DNA from: Apostichopus japonicus
Lineage: Eukaryota; Echinodermata; Holothuroidea; Aspidochirotida; Stichopodidae
Assembly (NCBI RefSeq): GCF_037975245.1
Contig: NC_092571.1
Location: 25,312,564-25,376,563 of the forward strand
Direction: 5' to 3'
DNA: 64,000 nt
The notes beneath the pieces are model-generated. The model saw only the letters and a program-made list of their open reading frames with translations. It was not told the origin of the DNA and searched no databases. Shown in pieces: positions 1 through 10,640 of the stretch (positions are counted from its first letter, which is position 1; every line of letters starts with the position of its first letter). Made by a program: the position numbers and the translations under genes.

Positions 1-990
1 TAGTTTTGTTTTTGTCACAAATATTGTTGGCATGCCAACATGCAGCCCTAAAAACAATGTATTCTGGAATAATGTATTTGTTGAAACGGTAGCCGGATGG
101 CGAGTCACATGGCCTCCTCCACATTCCCAGGGTTTTCTTAAATTTGGAACACTTCAGTAACAGAAGTGGCAAGCACCTCTTACTTTGGGAATCAATTAAA
201 GGCCGGAAGATAATTTGTGCCTTCTGAGCAAGCTCTAATTCATCAAGAAATCAAGATGTGAAGTAAAACAGCGCTGTTTTTTCTTACTTTTATCAATTTT
301 CATCACAATAAGTTTTAATTTCAATTTGTTTGTATCGGTCCAAGTATTTTGCATAGTAGGTCTTTAAAGATAAACTTATAAAAATAAAAAATAAAAATAT
401 TGGATCTCCATATAATAACATGTTTATTTTCTTAGGTTCGTTCTATGACTTAACTTGTTTTTGGCATCGTTGATATATTTTGACATGGGCTGGAAAAGGT
501 GTAATTCGTCCAACATTCAAAAGTCATGATCACACCGATATATGTGTATGTGAGTCATGAAATAATTGTTTAAAAATTAGGCACCCAAGATAGAGCCGTG
601 GCACGGTATTAAGCCAAGCGTCCTGGTCCAATCTTTACCCAAGTCTATCTTACACCGAGACTGTACCCATACCTGGTCACAACAGTATTACGTTAGAGTG
701 AGTATCATGTATCCCTTTGATAAGGTGACAGATACTACACACGATCCTGGTTAAAAGGTTGATGAGCAAGTCTGTACTCTGGGTAGGAAGTACAGTGTAT
801 CTAGAATGAATAAAACTGCGTCAAAGCTGCCAAAAACAGCGCACAGGGTAAGATGGTTTCAACCAAAGTCCCAGTAAATAATGTCAAACCTTAAATCACT
901 TTTCTTGCCATACATTTTTTGGTTTGTCCCACGTTCGGCTGATTCACTCATTCTCAGTGCTTATCTTCCATTTTTTTGTATTTTCCACAG
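1..990 (+). other. Upstream intron, no gene seen
   Basis: AT-rich sequence left of exon A. I found no further exon with recognisable EXOSC10 homology and no clear repeat. It is taken to be the 3' part of the intron that ends at 990. Confidence 0.5.
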
Positions 991-1154
991 ATTTGTCTCA
1001 TCATCACGAAAGCTTATTGATAAAGCCTACCACAGAGATGGTCGAGCCTAAGCTTAAGTTGTTTGGGTCTTACTCGGCTGTCAAGAGAAATAATAAAGCT
1101 AATGAGGAAAAAGTAGCCAGGATAAAGGCTACCATGCTTAACCCATTCAAAATG
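991..1154 (+). CDS. EXOSC10: EXOSC10 exon A (NPFKM motif)
   Basis: The exon follows a pyrimidine-rich acceptor (ttttgtattttccacag) and ends at ATG|GTAAGC. Its first two bases complete a codon begun in the upstream exon, then it reads LSHHHESLL onward and ends in phase 0. It contains KLKLFGSYSAVK and ends VARIKATMLNPFKM. Vertebrate EXOSC10 has a matching arrangement after the HRDC domain: a short hydrophobic KLF/TLF-like patch, a charged helix and NPFRM. In the family this is the region leaving the catalytic module toward the basic tail. An in-frame ATG further upstream at 924 belongs to intron sequence and is not a start. No earlier exon was recognised in 1-990. Confidence 0.85.
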
Positions 1155-2741
1155 GTAAGCTTGTACGTCTTTTATTAACCATTTTCCTCATCAAATTTTG
1201 AGCAGGAGGGTTTTTTTATTTTTATTTTTTATCATCATTCTTATGGGCTCAAATTCATTTGTCAGTACATATTTATGTCATACATGACTTTCCTGTTTAA
1301 AAAACAGACAATGTTTTTTGTTGTTTTAATAATAAAAGGTTGTACACCAATATAAACATACACATCTACTGTATAAAGCATGGAATTAAAACAAAATTAA
1401 TCAATTTGTTCTATTTCTTTGAATTCATTTTTTTTTTTTCAAATGAACACTGACTACTGTATAGTTAATAAACTGCATATTCGTAACATGATTTTATCAT
1501 CGCAAAAAGATTGAGCAGAATAATTCCAAACTCATCTCTAAAGCTGATTAATCAATTTTAATCATGATTTTGCTTTGCATTAAATTGAATGATGATCCTT
1601 CAAATTGAAGTAACATAGAAGTACTTGAAGTGTTTTTGGTTTCGATGAAAATTGGAACCTATCCAGTCATGATGGCGTGCGTGTGTGTGTATGGCACCGA
1701 TCACTGAGTTAAATTATTTCTCATTCCAGAGAAAGTGCATAAATGAGACAAAAGGGACAGAGTGTTAGCTTTCTCGATGACCAAATATTATTCGCAAAAA
1801 GTCTCCATCATGGTTAAAAGTGTCACCAAACTATGTGGTAGGGCCATCGTTATAGTAAAAACAAGGTCGGACAGAGATGTTATTGTATCCACATGTTAAG
1901 AATGACTTTCTGGCCAGAATTTAAGACTTGAAATGCCATAGACCAAGAAAACAGAATCCACAGTTTCACGATGACTGTTAGCCAGAATTTTAGACTTGTA
2001 ATGTCAAAACAGACAAAATTTATAGTGCTGGTAAGGTTACCATACCTACTGTAGCTGTTCTGTAAGGTTTCAATATGTAGCTGTTCCGGATTTCAAGATG
2101 TCCACCTTTAAAATGTTTTTAAAGCCCAAGAATGCTCCTTTAAGGCTAACTTGAATGTGATGTCTGCTCCTCCAATCAGACCAAAATGTTTAACATTAAT
2201 CCATCAATTTTATTAGATTTATTTATAATAATTCAGTTGAAACATGTTCTCTTAACTGCATATAAACAACAGAGACGCTTTGAAGGATAATCAAGTCCAA
2301 CACCATTTTATCCGTGACAAATTTGTTATGTGTCATAAAACAACACTCTCTTTTGAGGCCATAACGTCTTATTGTTTTGTGATGCATCTTATTAATTGAC
2401 CAAATTGTCTGTGTGTAAAACTGGTAGACTATAGTCCAGCCACTTTAATTAATGAGCCCCAGATGTTCAATAGGATATAATAACATGTAAAAGATACATA
2501 TATCAACCTACGTTGGTACCAGTGTTACTTAATCTTATTCAACATATCAAACTTATTGTTTGTGCCACAAGTCGTCTTGTAAACAATGAGCCTTCTACTC
2601 TTGGAAGACTTCCTTGCCAAAGACAAAAGGAATCTGTGTTGATGTTTGTTTATTTGTATGTATGTATTTGTGTGACATCTTGGCTTGGCTTCACACAATA
2701 ACGCAGCACATTTCTGTTGAGTAAAATTTTTTATGAACTGT

Positions 2742-3085
2742 CTACTAATTTGTTTTCAGTGTTCAATTAGTGTAAATAAAGAAGAAAATCTCACAAAATA
2801 CTTCATTTACAACCTTTGACATCAAACTTCTCATACTCTGCATTAGAATAAGCCTAAGCTAGGACCACAATACCAGGCTGCCCGCAATTTTAAGTGGACC
2901 ACCTTAAATATTTAAGCTAATATGAAAATGTCGCCATTAACGAAGAAGACCGTCTGCTGAAAATTAAAATTTAATTGCGGTGTATTATTTAACTGTAGCA
3001 GTGCAAAGCAAATGGATTTGAAACAATAGCTGCGGTAACCTCATCATCAAATTGGAATCTAACTTTAACATGTACATTATTGTTG
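2742..3085 (+). repeat. Dispersed repeat, copy 1 of 2
   Basis: About 340 bp closely related in the same orientation to 7083-7440. Shared blocks include tttgacatcaaacttct, ttagaataagcct, gctgcccgcaa, ccaccttaaatattt-like sequence and acctcatcatcaaat. Both copies lie in introns of the same gene. No coding capacity or terminal repeats recognised. Confidence 0.75.
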
Positions 3086-3240
3086 CAAAATTTCAAATGT
3101 TAAGGATCAAGATCCTATCCAATAATGTCTGTGTAAAAGTTTAAACCACCATTCTTTGTTTTCTATAATATATCCTTTCTCCACCATGCTACTGGTCCCA
3201 AAAAGATGATGATTAACATGTATTGTGATGAAAACGCTTT

Positions 3241-3798
3241 CTGGTCACTTCGTCCAACAACCATTTCACCCAACTGCCATTTCGCCCAACTAGCATGGTC
3301 ATTTTGCCCAACCAGCATGGTCATTTCGCCCAACCAGCATGGTCATTTCATCCAACCTTGTTGGTCATTTCGCCCAACCAATTTTTTTACTCATATTCAG
3401 TCAGAATAATATCACTTTTTTTATTTCACTAGTTCAATTTGATTTATTTGGATTATATTACTTCGTGGTAGATTCTGAGTTATTTCGGGTATAATGGGAG
3501 GATTACACTACTATAGGAGGTTACGCATACAATGGAAGTTATTTTATTATACAAACAAAGGGGAATCGGTCTCCATAAAAACCTATCAAACCTAACCCCT
3601 AAAACACTGATCCATCCTACCGACTAACAATTCCCTAACGTTTCCTTATTAAATTGACCAATATTGAAGTATAATATTTGATCAAGGTTGGGCGAAATGA
3701 CCAGCAAGGTTGGGCGAAATGACCATGCTGGTTGGGCGAAATGGTAAGGTTGGGCGAAATGGCAGTTGGGCGAAATGGTTGTTGGGCGAAGTGACCAG
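3241..3798. mobile_element. Foldback-like element with minisatellite arms
   Basis: The left arm (3241-3385) is a tandem array of a 20-26-bp unit containing atttcgcccaac; the right arm (3684-3798) is the same array in reverse orientation. The outermost 12 bases are a perfect inverted pair (ctggtcacttcg / cgaagtgaccag). The 300-bp centre has no coding sequence I recognise. The structure matches foldback-type elements with tandem-repeat termini; no convincing target duplication was found, although atgaaaac occurs a few bases outside both ends. Confidence 0.65.
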
Positions 3799-4167
3799 CT
3801 TCCATGAAAACCACCCACTGTCTCATATTTTTGTATATATTTCTCAATTTCGATGCACTTGTTTATGAATATTTTTATATTTATGCTGGTTCATAAAAAT
3901 TTGAAATGAAAAAAAATCCATAACTGCACTAAGAAGCACTCAGTTACCGTGTACAAACTTTCCATGTGTACACTGTTGACATTATAAATGCCAGGGAGTG
4001 ATCTTGAGAACAAAACAAACAATTTTTGGAACCTGCAGATGTTTTCATTAAATTTGTTGGTATACTTCTTATCGTTTCGTCTTCTCGTAGTTAGTGGAAG
4101 TTTTCTATTTTTAGATCATCCTCTCTATTAATTCTTTCTCGTCGTTGTTTTTGTTGTTGATCTGTAG

Positions 4168-4260
4168 TACCTACCAGCATCAGTGACGTCTCTGACTAAG
4201 CCTACTCAAGTACCATCGGCCATGTTGGAAGCAGATAAGATAACTATCGGGGACGTTAGC
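4168..4260 (+). CDS. EXOSC10: EXOSC10 exon B (YLPAS)
   Basis: 31 codons, phase 0 at both ends, between the acceptor ttgttgttgatctgtag and the donor GTAAGT. It begins YLPASVTSLTKPTQVPS and ends DKITIGDVS. In vertebrate EXOSC10 the segment directly after NPFRM starts FLPS and continues with a short proline/alanine stretch and a K-I-x-x-I pattern, so the boundary between exons A and B falls at the same place as the motif boundary. About 95 bases past the donor the intron has a C-rich run (4355-4394). Confidence 0.8.
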
Positions 4261-5192
4261 GTAAGTCACACTCTGTCTTGCTTTCGTGAAATCCAAAGCC
4301 ACAACACTGCCCATCCCAATTTCCAAACCAGTCTCCTCTCTCCTAACCCCAAACCCTCACCTCCCCCACCCCCACCCCCCCGCCACCGCCCCCTTCTATC
4401 TTTCATTCGGGAATCCCCAAGACTTTTCAATACTAGGACACATTTTAGTCTGATACAGTTTGCGAATATCCTTCACAGCATATGGACGGTATGGAGCGTA
4501 TGAATAATTCACTGATGTTATCCGCCCATTTTATATAGTACTTGAACTATAATTTAGTACTCTCCCAGCAGCATATCGATGTATGTTATATGAAATTGAT
4601 GTCACAGATTATTACAGAAGAGAAATAAACTTTTCTCTACCTTGACTCCAGATACTTGCCAACATAATTTCTTTTCTTCTCCTGTTTTTTCTTCCTTCTA
4701 TACCTAAGAATTTAAGGTATTGATATAATATTGCCCTCAAGAGTAAAAATTTTAAACATGTCCAAAATTAAACACAACAGACATAACGAGGGTATAAGAA
4801 GACCAGATGGGAAAGATTTTCGTTCTTATTGGTTTCGGTCATACCGTTAGCTTGTCACCCACCAGTATGGAATAACATACCCCGTACCACTCTTTTGGCA
4901 AACTCTGTGCTGTGTACCTGAATATTTAGCTGTAATAGGAGCATTAGTACCCAGATGTTTCACAGTCTGATTATAACGTGATAAGTTGGATATATATGTT
5001 TCTGTCCATTTGCTGAAAGGAGCCATAAATCAAATGAAGCACAACTTGTACAAGGCTCTAAGCAAGAGTACAGGTATTTATGTATACACCGTGTAGCATC
5101 TATAGATACTAGATCTCCAGAATGCCTCAAAACAAATACAAGCACAACTATGGTAGACTATGTCAGAATATAGGAACAGACTATCTACAAGT

Positions 5193-5640
5193 CCAGTTTG
5201 GTGGTCAAGCGGTTAAAGCAGTGGACTCGTGATCCAAGGTTTGCAGGTTCGACTCCTGGCCAGATCATTTTGTTACAAGCTGTCCTTGGGCAAGGCAATT
5301 TTATCTCAATTGCCTCACTTCACCCAGTGTATAAAATATGCAGGGAGCTGCTACTCTAACGTTAGAGTAGCAGCTCCCTGAAATATGTATTAATAGGGAT
5401 TTGTGAGGTAACTTTTAAATATAAGTTGTGTGTGCCGGTTTGTGGCTGCACACTATGGGGAAGTCCCCCCAGGGGACATGTCGATGTGGTGCACTGTAGT
5501 GTGCAAGGAGGGACTATTTGAATTATGCACACTTTTGTGAAAAGTTAGCAATGACCAGGGTTAACTTGTAGTTGTGTGAGGGTCTCTTGGCTTTCAAACT
5601 AGACTGTAAACCAAACAACTTTAACTTTTAACTTTAATGT
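5193..5640 (+). mobile_element. tRNA-derived SINE, family A, interrupted copy
   Basis: The 5' part is tRNA-like with an A box (tggtcaagcgg) and a B box (ggttcgactcc), followed by a body with ttgggcaaggca, tcacccag, gccggtttgtggctgcac and gaccagggttaa. The same body occurs inverted at 44217-44606. A 40-bp perfect palindrome is inserted at 5340-5379. The 3' tail is diverged. Confidence 0.8.
5340..5379. mobile_element. 40-bp perfect palindrome with flanking direct repeat
   Basis: 20 bases starting cagggagctgctactctaac are followed with no spacer by their exact reverse complement. It interrupts family A SINE sequence and is flanked by aaatatg on both sides, as expected for a 7-8-bp target duplication. 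It shares its CAGGGAG end and layout with the hairpin at 48871-48898. Confidence 0.75.
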
Positions 5641-7082
5641 GCTATGAATAGATATTGAAGTTATGAACTGACCTGTCGTTGAGTAGTAGAGACACTACAC
5701 ATCAATAGATTGAAATGTTTGAAAGAAGCTCAGAGACCTGTGAAGTTGAGATTAGAACAGTAAAGAAAGAAAAAAAAAAACTTATGGCTGCTCCCATCTT
5801 TGTTTTAAAAAAAGTCAAAATAATATCTGTGACTCGTTTCAGTGAGGTTCTAGATCAACGTATTTGACAGCACTATTTCTGGCTATGGAAAGACAGATTG
5901 ATAAACAATGGCTAATAACTATCTATTGCCACAATTTGTATATTTGTTAACTCAAATTACAAAAGAATATAGGACTCAAACATCCGTTGATGGATATATA
6001 TATGTAACAGTAGGTCTTTGCTTAAAGGGTTTGTGTTGCTTGGATATGTAGCTGAAGTTTGTGTGAACTTGCAGAAGCATCTGTTGTGACGTAAAGATAG
6101 CAACACCTTCAAAATATATATTGTGTATAATGTATATTTGCATGGTAAAAGATGTTAAGTTGCAATTGTAATGAACAGCTGCAGCGTGTTGAATATTCAT
6201 CAGTCGGTTGTTACCGTATGTGAGCCTTAAAGGACAGATAAGATAATCCTCGAAATATTTGTGAACAAAAGTACAGATTATGTAATTAAGGCACGAACTT
6301 CAAAGATTTGACAAAGGCGTAAAAAAGAATGTTACATTAAACTTGTGGGACAAAGAATAAAAGTTCTCTTTTGGACTAAGTTATTGTTAAAGAAACTTTA
6401 ATGTTTTAGATGTTTTACAACTTCCTTGCTCTTCCCACAAAGATTCAGTCATTCTTCACGGAAGTGCTATTAAACATAGGAACTGTTTCTGAATATGAGC
6501 TTTTTATGGCCAAAACTTCACTCGGCGTGTGACTAGAATATCTACCGCACGGTGAAGTAATTTTATACATCTTCAGTCAAGTATATAAATTACCCAAATT
6601 AAAACCATGGCTAGATTACTTTCAGTTGATTTTACTCTTTACATCCTCTGGGGAGTATTTATAAAAGCCATAATCCAAATATTTTACGATGGCAATTAAA
6701 CTAATTATGAAGAAATGGAAAGCACGAAACAAAATATAGCTGAATAGCCTACAAGCCTATTGAAACCCTTCAAAAGAAATTATATTAATACTTAATTGAA
6801 AGTATATCACCTCAAAGGGTCCCTTCACTTTCAGTGTGCTGGGAAATTTATCTACAGTAGGTCATCAGTATCGGATCCAGATTTGATGTAAGTTCACAAA
6901 AGTTGTTTCTGGAAGGGATCTGACCTGCCAGATAATAGATATTCCATACATTCAGGAATGGTCAGACATTTAAAGATCTCATTTAGGAAGAATGCTAAGA
7001 TTAGGTTTGCAGTAAGAGGGAAATAATGCTTGCAATTGCAGTTGGAATTCTGTGGAGTCAGATTTTTTGGGATGAACTGCTA

Positions 7083-7440
7083 AATAATTTGTTTTCAGTG
7101 AAATTAATGAAAATAATGAAGAAAAACTCACAAAATACTTCATGTACGACCTTTGACATCAAACTTCTAACACTTGCGTTAGAATAAGCCTAGACTAGGA
7201 CCGCAATTTCAGTTAGACATACTGTAGCTGCCCGCAAATTTTAAGTAGACCACCTTCGATATTTAATGTAATATGTGAATATCGCCCCCCCTCCCCACTC
7301 CTAATGAAGAAGATCGGTGTGCAGAAAGTGGAAAGATTTAAAATTACATTACAGTGTGTTATTAAACTAATGCAAAGCAAATACACTTGAATGCTAGTAG
7401 GTACCTCATCATCAAATCTGAAGCTAATTTTAACCTTTAT
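7083..7440 (+). repeat. Dispersed repeat, copy 2 of 2
   Basis: Same family and orientation as 2742-3085, with small insertions. Just before it (about 6980-7050) and just after it (about 7530-7580) are short related stretches with aataatgcttgca, suggesting a partial duplication at its ends. Confidence 0.7.
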
Positions 7441-8294
7441 TAAAATATCAAAAGTCTTTAACATTAAAGATAGTTGCTCATTATAATGCATACTATGTAG
7501 TAAACTGAGCCTCAGACAAATAAACATCTCATTTAGGAATCTGAATGCTACAGTACCAATAAAAATAATGCTTGCAGTTGGATGTTGAGTGCCCAGTATT
7601 TTACTTTCTAGCATATTAGGGAGAAACACTCAATGATTTTTAAAATGGACATTTTTTTTTCTTTTTAACTTTACAATTTGTTATGAGAGAAATTTTTTCA
7701 TAAAGTATCCAAACACTTTGTTGAGATATTACAGGCAGTACGTGAGTAGACACTAATGAAAATAAAATAAATAAATAAAAGTAATAAATATAATTGCTTT
7801 CTTTTAGTTGTGTTTGTTCAAAAGGTTTCTATGGCTGCTGGATACTAAATAAATGCTGATCATTTTAGCTATCAGAACTAGTCAACTTTCATTGAAAGAC
7901 TATACAGAAAAAGTCACTATTTGCACAGTGTGTTGCAATGACACTGGGTATTTTTACATTTAATTTAATACTTAACCTGACAAAAGTTTATGGACAACAT
8001 TTGACCATCCAATGGAATCCATTTATTACTCCTTAAATCATCATATTCCTCCATCTGGTGACAAAAGCTCAAAGGAGCATCTCTAGTTTGAAATTTGATC
8101 GATATTTACCGTCCGTATGTTTGTGTGAGAATATTCTGCGAGATTGGGCATTTTTTGGGGGAAAAAAAATGAAAACCTTAATTAGGATGGATAACTGTTC
8201 AGAAGCATATTTTGTGCTCGTGTAGTTGAGTGGTGGAAAAATGGTAAAAATATGGGAAAACGAAAGAAAAAAATGATCTGCTTCTTTTGCTCAG

Positions 8295-8471
8295 AGTCGG
8301 GTTGTATCATCCCCGTATGTCTGGAAGATGAAACGGGCGTCAAAGCAAGAGGAAGCCGAAATAGCAGTTAGCGATGACCAGAAGGCCAAGGCATCGGTCA
8401 AGAAACAGAGACTACCTACCCGAGAGGAAGGTGAAGATGAAGATGAGGAAGATTTACCTCTCAGATCAATG
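8295..8471 (+). CDS. EXOSC10: EXOSC10 exon C (charged linker)
   Basis: 59 codons, phase 0 at both ends, after the acceptor cttcttttgctcag and before GTGAGA. It starts SRVVSSPYVWKMKRASKQEE, continues lysine/glutamate rich, and has an acidic run EEGEDEDEEDLP before ending RSM. In vertebrates the matching region is a long K/E/A-rich helix after a conserved RWK; the VWKMK here is a plausible counterpart. The acidic run resembles low-complexity linkers and is where I would expect divergence between species. The antisense strand is also open here but looks like a shadow. Confidence 0.8.
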
Positions 8472-8837
8472 GTGAGATAATTACAGTTCACATAGCTGGG
8501 GTATTCTGTATTTGTAAACCCGCTAAAAAGTTGCTAATATTTCTCTTCAAAACAGAAATCTCATCTTGTTCTGCCTTTGTCGGATTAGACTCGCAATTTG
8601 ATTAAAAGGACCCTGGATGTGTATGGGGTTACCTAATTTGATTAAAAGGATCCTGGATATAGATGGGAATACCTGTTATTAATTACCCAATAAGGCAAGC
8701 GATTTGTTTGGAAAATCAACAACCATGCAAGGGAATGAGGGAATTAGGAAATATTGCCAAGGGAACTTCAAAGCAGTCTTGAACAGAATTTAAAAAAGGG
8801 TCATGTGTGTCCATGCATATTTAACCGATGCTACTGT

Positions 8838-9150
8838 ATGGGCCGAGTGGATAAAGGTGGTGGCATCAGAAGCAATGAGGCTTAGCAATCGGGAGGTTCC
8901 AGGTTTGACACCCGGCAGTGTCATAGTAAGGTGGGTTTTTCATGCACGAGCAATCTACGGTTTTCCCATCTGAAATGACTTTCTAAATTGAAAGATTGCA
9001 AATTTGAGTTAATTTGAGTTAAAATGTTGAATTGGAAGCCACCCATAAGTTGTAAGTTGTAATCCATAAGCCCTTGTGGGCTTCTCCCACATTTGTGGTC
9101 ATTTAAGTGTCGTTAAAATAACTGCTGATTATTATTATTAATATTATATG
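8838..9150 (+). mobile_element. tRNA-derived SINE, second type
   Basis: It starts with a tRNA-Leu-like head: gggccgagtgg near the start (A box), a long variable arm and ggtttgacacc (B box). A roughly 200-bp body unrelated to family A follows, then a 3' (att)n tail. The B box has one change from the usual GGTTCGANNCC, so transcription of this copy is doubtful. Confidence 0.75.
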
Positions 9151-9399
9151 TCAAGTTTATTCACATCAATGATGATTTGTTTAACGATGAAACTGTGTAT
9201 CATTTGAAACTTTTCAAAGTGGTTTAATCATATAAAGTCAGTCAGAATTATAGTTGAGATGGTGCTGCCCAGCTTTGTAAGTGAGGGCACATTCGTACAA
9301 GGCCCTGAAGTGTGTGATCTGTGCCATTGTTTAAGCATCTGTGAATCGCAGACACACAACCGTGTGAAAGCCAACATCTGAACTCGTCGGGTTGAAAGA

Positions 9400-9680
9400 C
9401 TAATTAGATTAGCTTGATAATTAACTCAAGGTTTTACCTGTGCAGTTTCACCTGACAGAAAGGATTTTTGACAAAACACAAGTTAAGGGTGCTTAAAACA
9501 GTTTGTTTGACTTTTAAACTTTCCACACGTTTCAAAAGATTATCTTCTTCAATAATTACCACGGTGACCAACTCACGTTACTGCTATGCTACTGCTGGTG
9601 ATTCCATGTCGACCATGGTACTAAAACTCACAGCAACAGCTTATCAAGTTTCATGGACCCTAATAGGACTAATAAATGAC
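9400..9680 (+). repeat. Diverged dispersed repeat, related copy
   Basis: Counterpart of 25930-26300, with acctgtgcagtttcac, aaaacacaagttaagggtgct and ggtgattccatgtcgaccatggta. Confidence 0.45.
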
Positions 9681-9921
9681 AATGACACAACCCTCTGTTC
9701 ATTTTGTTATATTGTGTTATATTTTTTCATGTGTTGGGATCCCATCGAAAAAGTTTGTTCTTTGCTAGGACTCGGATAGCTCAATGTTATATCAGAGTGG
9801 TCACTACAGATCTGCCTGGACACATTAAGGGTAATGCCTTGCAGCTATGGCATTTGAATAGTCCAACATTTCTTGTTTCGTCAGGGGGTGGTGGGGGGGG
9901 GGATGGACAGGACTGGTTTTT

Positions 9922-10640
9922 GGTTCCTATATAGGAACCTACGCAGTCAGGTTGGCTTGTGTATGTATGTGTGTGCGTGCATCTGTGACGCTTGTTTGGA
10001 TCTGTGATAACTCAAAAAGGGAGTGATGGATATTTGTCATACTTGCTATTTAGATTTATTATAGTGAGAAGGTGTGCCCTATTGTTTTAGGCACAGATCT
10101 TTCATATTGAGGAGGTTATGGGGTCAAAGGTAAAAATATTAACATTGCAATAACTCTGCAACCTTAAGTTGGATTTTAACCAAACTTGGTATACAGTTGC
10201 TGGTTAAAAGCTGGTACATGTAGGCCTAATTTTTTTGGGGGACCATCTATGCCCCAAAAAGTTCTGGGACTATTTTGGGCTGGGTGGGTCCAAATTTATT
10301 TCCACCTCAAGTGCATTTGGGACACATTCTTTGGGCCCGAATTTGTGGGGCCCAATATTTTTGGAACCATTAGGGCCCTCATATTTTGGGGTTCAAGTTT
10401 TTGGGGGAAATATGTTTTTGAGCCACTTTGTCTGGGCCAATTATATTTGGGGACGGAGGGACCAAAATTTTAAAATTGTAATAACTCCACAACCTTAAAT
10501 TCAGATTATATCCAAACTTGGAATACAGTACTTGGTTAATAGCTGGTACATGTGGGCATAAATATTATGACATTGGGTGATGACATACAACCATTCATAT
10601 TCCACTAAGCAAGGAACCATAGTGCCCCTTGGGCTCTTGT
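9922..10640 (+). repeat. Repeat with 18-bp palindrome end and G-rich block
   Basis: It starts with a perfect 18-bp palindrome (9922-9939, ggttcctatataggaacc) and ends near ggaaccatagtgccccttggg. Two copies of an about 80-bp stretch (10140-10220 and 10475-10560, sharing aaccttaa, ccaaacttgg-atacagt and agctggtacatgt) flank about 255 bp of G-rich sequence with many tttggggg and ggggccc motifs. Related sequence occurs at 21815-22215. Confidence 0.6.

Larger units (their letters stand above)
1155..4167 (+). other. Intron A-B
   Basis: 3.0 kb. It contains a short partial duplication around 1903-2025 (two related stretches with gccagaatttaagacttg-like sequence), the first copy of a dispersed repeat (2742-3085) and a foldback element (3241-3798). 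The rest is AT-rich with no gene seen. Confidence 0.7.
4261..8294 (+). other. Intron B-C
   Basis: 4.0 kb. It contains a C-rich run (4355-4394), a tRNA-derived SINE with a palindrome inserted (5193-5640) and the second copy of the dispersed repeat (7083-7440). Nothing recognisable in 5650-6950 or 7450-8290. Confidence 0.7.
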
